DNA from: Ornithinimicrobium cerasi
GTDB lineage: Bacteria; Actinomycetota; Actinomycetes; Actinomycetales; Dermatophilaceae
NCBI RefSeq assembly: GCF_003702705.1
Contig: NZ_QZMN01000010.1
Span: 1 to 64,000, forward strand
Reading direction: 5' to 3'
Length of the DNA stretch: 64,000 nt
In this document: in pieces, positions 51,392-59,309 of the stretch
Layout of the letters: each line of letters opens with the position of its first letter
Position numbering within the stretch: the first letter of the stretch is position 1
Translations under genes and position numbers: made by a program
Notes under the pieces: model-generated
Told to the model about the DNA's origin: nothing
What the model saw: only the letters and a program-made list of their open reading frames with translations
Database searches by the model: none

Positions 51392-53035
51392 TCAGGGCAG
51401 CGTGGTGACCGCGGCGTCGTCGGCCGGGCGGCTCGCCCCACGTGCGGGGCCGGAGGCCAGCGGGGCCACGGTCAGGCCGAGGTCGCGCCCGCAGGTCCGC
51501 CCCTCCGGGGGATCAGGCTGCAGCACCCGGCCGTTGACGATGCTGACGTCGTCGTACTGGGGACGCCCGGACACCAGGTTGCGATAGCCGAACCGGGTGA
51601 GGCTGCTGACCGAGCAGTCCTCGCCGACGCTGAGGATGTCGAAGGAGTAGGGGTGCCCCTCCAGCTCGCCCCGGGTCTGCGGGTCCTCCTCGGCGGCCTC
51701 CCGGGCCTCCTCGGTCAGCGGGGGGAGGCGGAACTGGTTGACCAGGCCGCCGCCGGTGAACGAGCCCAGCTGGACATGGTTGCGCTCCACGTCCTGCACG
51801 TGCATGTGCCCGTGCAGGGTGACCGCCCCGGCCGGCACCCGGTGCGCGGCGAACGGCTGGTGGGTGAGGACGAGGTCCGTGGGCTCCAACCCCTCGGCAG
51901 CCTCGCGGAAGACGTCGGCCGCCGCCTGCTGCTCGGCGCCGAAGTCGTCGCTGCGCTGGTTGAACCAGCGCACGTCGTTGAACCCGCTGATCGAGACGCC
52001 GTTGACCTCGGCGCGCACGAAGTCGCCGTCGGTCGGCTCGAGCAGCACCACGTTCGGCACCCGGGCGAGCCGGCGCAGGACCCCCTCGTCGGTCGCGGAC
52101 ACGGCGTCGTGGTTGCCGCGGACGAAGACGTAGGGAACCCCGAGGCTCTCGATCCCGGCGTAGATGCCGGTCAGCTCGCCCTCGCGGGCCTGCCCGAAGT
52201 TGAGGAGGTCCCCGGTGTCGATCACGGCGTCGATCCCCTCGCTCGCGATGATCTGGCGCATGAGCGGGTACTGGTTCATCCCGTGGATGTCGCTGACCAG
52301 CAGGAAGCGCGCCGCCTCCGGCTGCTGGGTCGCGGCCGGCGTGAACTCCTGCCGGACCGCGTCGGAGAGCGCGAGCAGGTTGGTCACGTAGATGGCGCCC
52401 TGGTCGGCCTTGCGGTCGAGGTCGTCGAGGATGCCCATGTTGGTCTGGACGACGGAGAGCAGGGAGGTCGCGCGGAACTCGCTGACCCGGTCGGTGCGAT
52501 AGGTCAGGTATGCCGCCCCGCCGGGCCCTGCGAGCGCGAGCGCCGTGGCCACCCCCGAGGCCACGACGACGTGACCGGCGTGACGGGGGCGGGACACGGC
52601 ATACGCCAGGAGGGCGAGGAGGGAGGTGCCGAGCGCGCCGGCCGCGAACTTCCAGGCGACCTCGCGGACCCCCGCGTCCATCGCGGCGCGCAGCTCGACC
52701 TGGTCCGGCTGGAGGTCGGCGCTGCGCAGGCGGCCGGAGCGCAGCAGGTCGGTGACCTCGTCGCGCACCTGCACCTGCCCGGTCAGCCCGGGCGCCGGGA
52801 CCGGGCCCCGGAACGTCACGATGACGTCGCCGACCACGGTGGGCAGCTCGATCGTGGAGTCCAGGCGCGGCTGCACGGAGACGTCCGCCTCGAAGTAGCG
52901 GGTCTGCGTGTGCACCGGCCAGAGCTGGGTGGTGGCGACGCCGCCGAGGAAGGCGACCACCGCGAGCAGGGCCACGGCGACTCCTCTGCCGAGCCCGGTG
53001 GTCACTGCTGCGGGGATGCGCTCACGGGTGCCCAT
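51392..53035 (-). CDS. Membrane-anchored metallophosphoesterase (calcineurin-like)
   Basis: 547 residues. An N-terminal membrane segment (GVAVALLAVVAFLGGVATTQLW) leads to an extracytoplasmic domain of about 100 residues. Two further hydrophobic segments (WKFAAGALGTSLLALLAYAV, HVVVASGVATALALAGPGG) return the chain, so the catalytic domain follows three segments. Its motifs are FLLVSDIHGMNQ, VIDTGDLLNFG, VRGNHDAVS, VLTHQPFA and TLHGHMHV, the full metal-binding set. Substrate unknown. The tail from about 450 is hydrophilic. ATG 53035 is chosen because the signal anchor follows at once; the frame is open further upstream. Confidence 0.87.
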   Translation of the reverse strand: MGTRERIPAAVTTGLGRGVAVALLAVVAFLGGVATTQLWPVHTQTRYFEADVSVQPRLDSTIELPTVVGDVIVTFRGPVPAPGLTGQVQVRDEVTDLLRSGRLRSADLQPDQVELRAAMDAGVREVAWKFAAGALGTSLLALLAYAVSRPRHAGHVVVASGVATALALAGPGGAAYLTYRTDRVSEFRATSLLSVVQTNMGILDDLDRKADQGAIYVTNLLALSDAVRQEFTPAATQQPEAARFLLVSDIHGMNQYPLMRQIIASEGIDAVIDTGDLLNFGQAREGELTGIYAGIESLGVPYVFVRGNHDAVSATDEGVLRRLARVPNVVLLEPTDGDFVRAEVNGVSISGFNDVRWFNQRSDDFGAEQQAAADVFREAAEGLEPTDLVLTHQPFAAHRVPAGAVTLHGHMHVQDVERNHVQLGSFTGGGLVNQFRLPPLTEEAREAAEEDPQTRGELEGHPYSFDILSVGEDCSVSSLTRFGYRNLVSGRPQYDDVSIVNGRVLQPDPPEGRTCGRDLGLTVAPLASGPARGASRPADDAAVTTLP

Positions 53036-53090
53036 CGGGGGACACCCTAGTCGGGTGGGACCACCCCCGGCCGCTGTGGTTGGGTGAGGC

Positions 53091-53609
53091 GTGGACTGGG
53101 CGACGCTGCGGCGCAAGGCGGGGACGGCGGCGCTCGTCGGGTTCCGCGTGATGCCGGGGCCGCTGAAGCGGGCAGCCGTCCGCGTGGGCGCACCGACCTT
53201 CACCGCCGGGGCGGTGTGCATCCTCGAGCACGACGGTGCCGTCCTCTTCCTGTGGCAGCCGCACCGCGAGGGGTGGAGCCTGCCCGGCGGGCTCATGGGT
53301 CGGGGGGAGGAGGCTGCCGACGCGGTGCGCCGCGAGGTGGCCGAGGAGATCGGGCTGGAGATCGACCCCGGGGACCCGGTGACCGTCAACGTGGACGTGC
53401 GGCGCCAGGGCGTCGACGTCGTCTTCCGGGTGGTCCTCGACCGGCGGCCCGGGCTGGAGCTGGCCACCGAGGCGCGCAAGGCCCGGTGGTTCACGCCCGA
53501 GGAGCTGGAGGACGCGGACCGGGACACCTTCGGCATCATGGCCTCGCTGGCCGCGCTCGAGGGCCCCCGCCGGCCGGGGCGGCTCCTCGGCGCGGCGGAT
53601 CGCGGCTGA
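53091..53609 (+). CDS. Nudix hydrolase
   Basis: 172 residues. The Nudix box runs from GGLMGRGEEAADAVRREVAEEIG (about 66-88), with the REVxEE core intact for metal binding. WSLPGG before it and VVFRVVLDRRP after it match ADP-ribose/NUDT-type pyrophosphohydrolases, but the substrate is open. An N-terminal basic stretch of 30 residues (RRKAGTAALVGFRVMPGPLKRAAVRVG) resembles an amphipathic helix. GTG 53091 starts the frame; it is divergent from the phosphoesterase gene, with only 55 bp between. Confidence 0.87.
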   Translation: MDWATLRRKAGTAALVGFRVMPGPLKRAAVRVGAPTFTAGAVCILEHDGAVLFLWQPHREGWSLPGGLMGRGEEAADAVRREVAEEIGLEIDPGDPVTVNVDVRRQGVDVVFRVVLDRRPGLELATEARKARWFTPEELEDADRDTFGIMASLAALEGPRRPGRLLGAADRG

Positions 53610-53626
53610 GGGGGGACGCGGCCCGG

Positions 53627-54619
53627 TCAGGCCTCCTGGACGTCCAGCAGGATCTTGCCGACGTGGGCCGAGGCCTCCATCTCGCGGTGGGCGTCGGCCG
53701 CCCGCGCGAGCGGGTGGCGCGACTGGATGACCGTCCGGACCCGGCCGTCCTCGACCCACGGCCAGACGTGGCGGCGCACCTCGGCGACGATCTCGGCCTT
53801 GGCCGCGTCCGGGCGCGAGCGCAGCGACGTCGCGATGACACGGGCGCGCCGGGTCAGGAGGGTGCCGAGGTCGAGCTCGCCCCTGCGGCCGCCGAGCAGC
53901 CCGATGACGACCAGCCGGCCGTCCGGGGCGAGGGAGTCGACGTTGCGCCCGAGGTACTTCGCGCCCACGACGTCGAGGATCACGTCGACCCCCCGCCCGT
54001 CGGTGGCCGCCCGCACCTCCTCGACGAAGTCCTGCTCCCGGTAGTTGACCAGCACGTCGGCCCCCAGCTTCCGGCAGGCGTCGAGCTTGTCCTGGCTGCC
54101 CGCCGTCACCACCACCCGGGCACCGAGAGCCTTGGCCACCTGGATCGCCATCGTGCCGATCCCGCTCGACCCCCCGTGCAGCAGGGCGGTCTCCCCCTCG
54201 GCCAGGTGCGCCTCGGTCACGAGGTTGCTCCAGACCGTGCACGCCACCTCGGGCAGGGCGGCGGCGTCGGCCAGGGGTATGCCCCGGGGCACCGGGAGCA
54301 GCTGCCCGACGGGGACGGCGACGTGCTCGGCATACCCTCCGCCGGAGAGGAGCGCGCAGACCTCGTCCCCGACCTTCCAGCCCGAGCCCGCGGTGCCCGG
54401 CCCCAGCTCGGCGACGCGGCCGGCGACCTCGAGGCCAGGGAGCTCGCTCGCCCCCGGCGGCGGCGGGTAGAAGCCCTTGCGCTGCTGCACGTCCGCGCGG
54501 TTGACCCCGGCGGAGACGACCTCGACGAGCACCTGGCCGTCGCCCGGGCGGGGCGTCCCGACCTCGCCGAGGACGAGGACGTCGGGCTCACCGGGCTCGC
54601 TGATCTGGATGGCGCGCAT
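53627..54619 (-). CDS. NAD(P)H-quinone oxidoreductase (PIG3/zeta-crystallin type)
   Basis: 330-residue zinc-free medium-chain reductase. N-terminal MRAIQISEPGEPDVLVLGEV and VNRADVQQRKGFYPPPPGASELPGLEVAGRV are typical of the PIG3 group. LLHGGSSGIGTMAIQVAKALGARVVVTAGS is the NADPH-binding fold, and the VNYREQDF region follows. No zinc-ligand cysteines are at the structural-zinc position. Reduces quinones or other enones in the cytosol. It converges on the Nudix gene with 17 bp between stops. Confidence 0.92.
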   Translation of the reverse strand: MRAIQISEPGEPDVLVLGEVGTPRPGDGQVLVEVVSAGVNRADVQQRKGFYPPPPGASELPGLEVAGRVAELGPGTAGSGWKVGDEVCALLSGGGYAEHVAVPVGQLLPVPRGIPLADAAALPEVACTVWSNLVTEAHLAEGETALLHGGSSGIGTMAIQVAKALGARVVVTAGSQDKLDACRKLGADVLVNYREQDFVEEVRAATDGRGVDVILDVVGAKYLGRNVDSLAPDGRLVVIGLLGGRRGELDLGTLLTRRARVIATSLRSRPDAAKAEIVAEVRRHVWPWVEDGRVRTVIQSRHPLARAADAHREMEASAHVGKILLDVQEA

Positions 54620-54664
54620 GACCCCAAACCTACGTGGCCGGTGCGGTGCGTCACCGCCCTGCCG

Positions 54665-56173
54665 TCACTCCTCCTCGGCGAAGACCACCTCGCGCTTGCG
54701 ACGGATGGCGGGCAGGAGGGCCAGGACGAGCGCGACCAGCGCGAGGCCCAGCAGGGTGGCCGAGATGGGCCGCTCGATGAAGGTCATCGGGTCTCCGCGG
54801 CTGATGATGAGCGCCCGGCGCAGGTTCTCCTCGAGGAAGGGGCCGAGGACGAACCCGAGCAGCAGGGGCACCGGCTCGCAGCCGGCCCGGATGAGCAGGA
54901 ACCCGCCGGCACCGAACACGACGACCCCGAGCACCTCCCAGATGTTGCCCCGGATGGAGTAGCAGCCGATGGAGGCGAAGATGATGATGGAGGGGAAGAG
55001 GATCCAGTAGGGGACCGACAGCATCTTCACCCAGATGCCGATGAGCGGCAGGTTCAGCAGGACCAGCAGCAGGTTGCCGATCCACATGGAGGCGATGAGG
55101 CCCCAGACCAGCTCGGGCTCGTCGGTGAGGACGCCCGGTCCCGGGGTGATGCCCTGCAGGATCAGCGCACCGGCGATCATCGCCATGACGCCGTTGGCCG
55201 GCAGGCCCAGGGTGAGGAGCGGGATGAAGGAGGTCTGGGCGGCCGCGTTGTTGGCCGCCTCGGGCCCGGCGACCCCCGCGATGGCGCCCCGGCCGAACTC
55301 CTTGGGGTTCTTGGAGATCTTCTTCTCCAGGGCGTAGGAGCCGAAGGAGGCGAGCACGTGGCCGCCGCCGGGCAGCACGCCGAGGATCGAGCCCAGGCCG
55401 GTGGCGCGGGCTACCGGGCCACCGATCTTGCGCAGGTCCGACCGGGAGGGCCACAGCCCCTTGACGGCGCCGACGATTCGGCCCGTGTGGTGGGGGTCGT
55501 GCAGGTTGCGCAGGATCTCGGCGATGCCGAAGAGCCCCACGGCGACGGACACGAAGTTGAAGCCACCGTCGAGGGCCGGCTGGCCGAAGGTGAACCGGGC
55601 GGTGTTGGTGAAGCTGTCGCGACCGACGGTGGACAGCAGGACGCCCAGCACGATCATCGCCAGGGCCTTCAGCGGCGAGCCGCTGGCGAGCGCGATGGAG
55701 ACGATGAAGCCCAGGACGACGACGGAGAAGAGCTCGGCCTGGCCGAACTCGAGGGCGACGTCCGTCAGCGGCGGGGCGGCGACGGCGATCACGACGGTGG
55801 CCACGGTCCCGGCGATGAACGAGGAGATCGCGGCCACGGCGAGCGCGGTGCCGGCCTTGCCCTGCAGCGCGAGCTGATGGCCGTCGAGAGCGGTGACGGC
55901 GGAGGAGGACTCGCCCGGCAGGTTGATGAGGATCGCCGTCGTGGACCCGCCGTACTGCGCCCCGTAGTAGATGCCGGCGAGCATGATGATCGCGGTGACC
56001 GGCTCGTCGAAGGTGTAGGTGATCGGCAGCAGCATCGCCACCGTGGCGGTCGGGCCGATGCCGGGCAGGACCCCCACGGCGGTGCCGAGGGCCACGCCCA
56101 GGAGGCAGAAGAGCACGTTCTGCCACTGGAACGCGACCTGGAGGCCGAGCGCGAGGTTGTCGAGGAGCTCCAC
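54665..56173 (-). CDS. tctA: Tripartite tricarboxylate transporter large membrane subunit TctA
   Basis: 502 residues with about 12 membrane segments. GVLPGIGPTATVAMLLPITYTFDEPVTAIIMLAGIYYGAQYGGSTTAILINLPGESSSAVT is the TctA signature; a second copy of the motif, GSILGVLPGGGHVLASFGSYALEKKISK and GVAGPEAANNAAAQTSFIPLLTLGLPANGVMA, marks the internal repeat. It is the translocating subunit for citrate or another dicarboxylate/tricarboxylate. GTG 56173 lies 1 bp after the TctB stop and has GGGGGG upstream, so it is coupled to TctB; an in-frame ATG seven codons earlier is less likely. Confidence 0.93.
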   Translation of the reverse strand: MELLDNLALGLQVAFQWQNVLFCLLGVALGTAVGVLPGIGPTATVAMLLPITYTFDEPVTAIIMLAGIYYGAQYGGSTTAILINLPGESSSAVTALDGHQLALQGKAGTALAVAAISSFIAGTVATVVIAVAAPPLTDVALEFGQAELFSVVVLGFIVSIALASGSPLKALAMIVLGVLLSTVGRDSFTNTARFTFGQPALDGGFNFVSVAVGLFGIAEILRNLHDPHHTGRIVGAVKGLWPSRSDLRKIGGPVARATGLGSILGVLPGGGHVLASFGSYALEKKISKNPKEFGRGAIAGVAGPEAANNAAAQTSFIPLLTLGLPANGVMAMIAGALILQGITPGPGVLTDEPELVWGLIASMWIGNLLLVLLNLPLIGIWVKMLSVPYWILFPSIIIFASIGCYSIRGNIWEVLGVVVFGAGGFLLIRAGCEPVPLLLGFVLGPFLEENLRRALIISRGDPMTFIERPISATLLGLALVALVLALLPAIRRKREVVFAEEE

Positions 56174-56174
56174 G

Positions 56175-56645
56175 TCAGCCCCCCAGCCACTCACCGACGA
56201 GGGGGAGCCGCTGCTGCAGCGCCAGCACGAAGATCACCCAGGACCCGACGGACAGGCCGAGGGCCGGCAGGACGGCCTGCCGGAGGGTGGTGCCGGTGCG
56301 GGCGTAGGACGCCAGGACCGAGGTGCCGAACACCGTGAGGAAGAGGCCGAGGCCCTCGAAGGTGAAGGCGAAGAAGAAGAGCGCGCCGAAGATGAACAGG
56401 GTCGGCCGCCAGCGGATGCGCCCGAACTGGAGCGGTGGCCCGTGGTCGGTCGTCCCGTCCGTCGCGGGGAGGCGGTCGGGCGCGACGAAGGCTTTCACGA
56501 CGATGCCGGCCCCGAGGGCGGCGAGCAGCAGCCCCACCAGGAGCGGGACGTAGCCCGGACCCATCTGCAGGAGGGTGCCGAGGTCGTAGGTCAGCGCCCC
56601 GACGGCGAACGCACCCCCGATGAGGATGAACATGAGACCGGCCAC
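56175..56645 (-). CDS. tctB: Tripartite tricarboxylate transporter small membrane subunit TctB
   Basis: 156 residues in this conservative form, from GTG 56645, with four hydrophobic segments (GLMFILIGGAFAVGAL, LLVGLLLAALGAGIVV, LFIFGALFFFAFTFEGLGLFL, LPALGLSVGSWVIFVLAL). TctB stabilises the TctA channel. The GTG has no ribosome site and cuts into the first membrane segment. Extending upstream, the frame stays open and reads ISTPDVSARGG from an ATC at 56735. This ATC lies 1 bp after the TctC stop, with GGGG 7 nt before it, exactly as TctA follows TctB. The true start may be that ATC (or an ATG misread). Confidence 0.8.
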   Translation of the reverse strand: MAGLMFILIGGAFAVGALTYDLGTLLQMGPGYVPLLVGLLLAALGAGIVVKAFVAPDRLPATDGTTDHGPPLQFGRIRWRPTLFIFGALFFFAFTFEGLGLFLTVFGTSVLASYARTGTTLRQAVLPALGLSVGSWVIFVLALQQRLPLVGEWLGG

Positions 56646-56736
56646 GAGGTCCGCGGACGACCACGTGCGGGTGGCGTCCGCACGCGGCGGGCCGTCGTCA
56701 GGCCCGCCGCGCGCGGAGACGTCAGGTGTGCTGATC

Positions 56737-57729
56737 TCAGCGCCCCGGGGAGATGAGCCCGGCCCAGAGGTCGATCTGCTCCTCCAGCTTGGCCGTGTGC
56801 GCCTCGGGGGTCGCCTGGTCCTCGGCGACGGGCGCGGTGCCCAGGGCGGCCATCTCGTCGATGACCGTCTGGTTGGTCAGAGCCTGCTGCAGCGCCTCGG
56901 TGAGGGTCGTCACGATCTCCTCCGGCGTCTCGGCCGGGACGTACAGGCCGTGCCAGACGCTGACCTCGAGGTCGAGCCCCGACTCGATGGCCGTCGGCAC
57001 GTCCGGCAGCGCGTCGATCCGGTCGGGGGTGGTCACGGCGTACGCCTTGACCTCGCCCGCGTTGATCTGGTTGGTGGTGTTCGTGGTCTGGTCGCACATG
57101 AGGTCGACCTGGCCGCCGACCAGCTCGGTCATCGCGGGACCGGTGCCGTCGTAGGGAACCTCGTTGAGCTCGACCCCCAGGGCGTCCTGGAGGAGCAGCC
57201 CGCACAGCTGCGACGCGGCGCCCACGCCGGCGTTGGCCAGGTTGACGGAGTCCGCGTTCTCCTGGAGGTAGGTGATGAGGTCCTCCATCGTCTCGGGCTC
57301 GAAGTCGGAGCGGGCGATGATGGTCATCGGCACCTCGGTCACCAGTCCGACGGTCTCGAAGTCGGTCAGCGGGTCGTAGGCGAGGTCCTCGTAGAGGGTG
57401 GGGGCCGTCGACATGCCGATGTGGTGCATGAGCACGGTGTAGCCGTCGGGGTCGGCGCCCGCCGCCTCGCTGCCGGCCACGGTGCCGCCCGCGCCCTCGA
57501 CGTTCTCGACGAGCACCTGCTGGCCGAGCGCCTCGGCCATCGGCTCGGCGATCAGACGCGTCACGGTGTCGGTGGGACCACCGGCGGAGAACGGCACGAT
57601 GATCGACACGCTCTCCTCGGGGTAGTTGGCTGCAGCCTCGTCGTCGCCGCCACCGTCACCGCAGGCGGCGAGGACGAGGGCCAGAGGGGCGAGGGCAGCA
57701 GCAGCACGCAGAGGTCGGGAGAGGGCCAT
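56737..57729 (-). CDS. tctC: Tripartite tricarboxylate transporter substrate-binding lipoprotein TctC
   Basis: 330 residues of the Bug/TctC family. A lipoprotein signal ends with the lipobox LAAC (C23), so the protein is anchored outside the membrane. YPEESVSIIVPFSAGGPTDTVTRLIAEPMAEALGQ is the family N-terminal lobe; GAGGTVAGSEAAGADPDGYTVLM and EVPYDGTGPAMTELVGGQVDLMCDQ follow. It captures a carboxylate and delivers it to TctAB. ATG 57729 is chosen because the signal peptide begins there. It lies 84 bp downstream of the IclR gene on the same strand. Confidence 0.93.
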   Translation of the reverse strand: MALSRPLRAAAALAPLALVLAACGDGGGDDEAAANYPEESVSIIVPFSAGGPTDTVTRLIAEPMAEALGQQVLVENVEGAGGTVAGSEAAGADPDGYTVLMHHIGMSTAPTLYEDLAYDPLTDFETVGLVTEVPMTIIARSDFEPETMEDLITYLQENADSVNLANAGVGAASQLCGLLLQDALGVELNEVPYDGTGPAMTELVGGQVDLMCDQTTNTTNQINAGEVKAYAVTTPDRIDALPDVPTAIESGLDLEVSVWHGLYVPAETPEEIVTTLTEALQQALTNQTVIDEMAALGTAPVAEDQATPEAHTAKLEEQIDLWAGLISPGR

Positions 57730-57813
57730 GGTCGGGCTCCGATCGTCGTTGATCCGTGGGGACGGGTTCTCAGGCGTCACAAAGTACCCCGTGTCCGCGC
57801 CCCACGCCACGGA

Positions 57814-58596
57814 TCACGCGGTGTCGCCCGCGGACCGCGCGCGGTGCCCGAGCCTGCGGGAGATGGCGGAGGCCGCCCGCTGCACGTGCGTCACGACGGC
57901 GTCGCGGGCCCCGGAGCCCAGATCCTCCCGCTCCGCGGTGACGGCGACACCGGCCACGGGATGGCCGGCGTGGTCGAGCACCACGGCGGCCACGGAGTCC
58001 AGGCCCGGGGTCACGTAGCCCTGCTCCACGGCATACCCCTGGGTGCGGGTCCGGGTGAGCAGGGGGCGGAGGGTGCCGGGAGAGGTCGGCCCCGCTCCGT
58101 GCCGCAGGACGAACGCGTCGGCGGAGGGGAAGAGGGCGCGGACCTGCGCGGCCGGGAGGGCGGCGAGGATCGCCAGGCCCGTCGCGGTGAGCGAGGCGGG
58201 CAGCCGCACCCCGACGTCGGAGACGAGGGAGGGCCGGCCCGCGACCCGCTCCTCGATGACGTAGACGACGTCGCGGCCGTGCAGCACCCCGAGGTGGGCG
58301 TTGTGGCCGGTCGCGTCGGCGAGCTGGGTCAGCGCCGGGCGGGCGAGCCGCTGCAGCGGGGCGTGACGGGTGTAGGCCGACCCCAGCTCGAACGCCGCCA
58401 CCCCCAGCCCGTAGCGCCGCTCCTCCGGGAGGTGGAGGACGAAGCCGCGCTCCACGAGCACCCCGAGGAGGTGGTAGGTGGTGGAGCGGGGCAGCCCGAG
58501 CTCGCGGGCGATCGCGGCTGCCGGCTGCGGGGTGGCGCTGCGTGCGAGCAGGGTGAGGACGTCGAGCGCGTGCGCGGCGGCGGGGGCGTTGGCCAC
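57814..58596 (-). CDS. IclR-family transcriptional regulator
   Basis: 260 residues from GTG 58596. The N-terminal winged helix is ALDVLTLLARSATPQPAAAIARELGLPRSTTYHLLGVLVERGFV, with the recognition helix LPRSTTYHLLGVL. The C-terminal effector domain has LADATGHNAHLGVLHGRDVVYVIEERV and LPASLTATGLAILAAL, which bind small carboxylates in relatives. It probably controls tctCBA downstream on the same strand. Upstream, CATACT lies 6 nt before the GTG, a candidate leaderless -10; the divergent ASCH gene starts 62 bp away. Confidence 0.9.
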   Translation of the reverse strand: MANAPAAAHALDVLTLLARSATPQPAAAIARELGLPRSTTYHLLGVLVERGFVLHLPEERRYGLGVAAFELGSAYTRHAPLQRLARPALTQLADATGHNAHLGVLHGRDVVYVIEERVAGRPSLVSDVGVRLPASLTATGLAILAALPAAQVRALFPSADAFVLRHGAGPTSPGTLRPLLTRTRTQGYAVEQGYVTPGLDSVAAVVLDHAGHPVAGVAVTAEREDLGSGARDAVVTHVQRAASAISRRLGHRARSAGDTA

Positions 58597-58646
58597 CCGG
58601 TCAGTATGCGGCGGGTGCGGCGGTCGGCGGGGCGGGCCGGGCGGCA

Positions 58647-58652
58647 TACGGT
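58647..58652 (+). promoter_or_regulatory. Predicted -10 element for the ASCH gene
   Basis: TACGGT lies 6 nt before ATG 58659, inside a ggcatacgg string. GGAGCC abuts the start, too close for a standard ribosome site, so a leaderless transcript is likely. Confidence 0.5.
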
Positions 58653-58658
58653 GGAGCC

Positions 58659-59234
58659 ATGGACGACGCCGAGCTCCGGGCCTTCTGGGCCGACGCCCGT
58701 GTCCGGGGCGGGCTGAACCCGGCCGAGGCCTACATCGGCGCGACCGCCTCGGACACCCTGCCCCCGCCCGCGTGGTCCTTCGGCGCGACGGCCGAGGAGG
58801 CGGACCGGCTGCTCGCGCTGGTCCTCGCCGGGCGCAAGACGGCGACCGCGTCGGTGCTGTGGGAGTACGAGACCGAGGCCCGCGCGCGCCAGCCGCAGGA
58901 GGAGGGCGACACGCTCGTCGAGACCCGGCTGGACCTCGACCTCCCCACGCCCGGGGCGCTGTCCATCGTGCTCGACGGCGAGGAGGTGCCGCGGGCCCTC
59001 ATCCGCACCACGCACGTCGACGTGGTCCGCTTCGGCGAGGTGGACGAGGACCACGCCCGCCGCGAGGGGGAGGGGTCCCTGGAGGAGTGGCGGGCCGAGC
59101 ACCGGGCGTTCTTCGCCCGGAGCGCACCGCCCGGACAGGCCGTGGACGAGGACACCCAGGTCGTGCTGGAGCGGTTCGTGGTGGTCGTGCCGGCGACCGC
59201 CCGCCGGGCGGCGCGGCGGGCCGGGCTGCTCTGA
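58659..59234 (+). CDS. ASCH-domain protein
   Basis: 191 residues. The central GRKTATASVLWEYETEA is the ASCH signature, with the conserved lysine and the GxKxxxxS pattern; DTLVETRLDLDLPTPGALSIVL and TTHVDVVRFGEVDEDHARREGEG complete the beta-barrel, and HRAFFAR follows. ASCH proteins have a PUA-like fold and are thought to bind RNA, or in some cases cleave modified nucleosides. Function here is unproven. It is divergent from iclR and precedes hutH by 75 bp on the same strand. Confidence 0.85.
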   Translation: MDDAELRAFWADARVRGGLNPAEAYIGATASDTLPPPAWSFGATAEEADRLLALVLAGRKTATASVLWEYETEARARQPQEEGDTLVETRLDLDLPTPGALSIVLDGEEVPRALIRTTHVDVVRFGEVDEDHARREGEGSLEEWRAEHRAFFARSAPPGQAVDEDTQVVLERFVVVVPATARRAARRAGLL

Positions 59235-59309
59235 CCCGCGTCTGACATCCGAGACGGACCTCGCACCGGGGCGGCGGTCGTGGGCGGCGGACTGCGGTGG
59301 AATGGGGCC

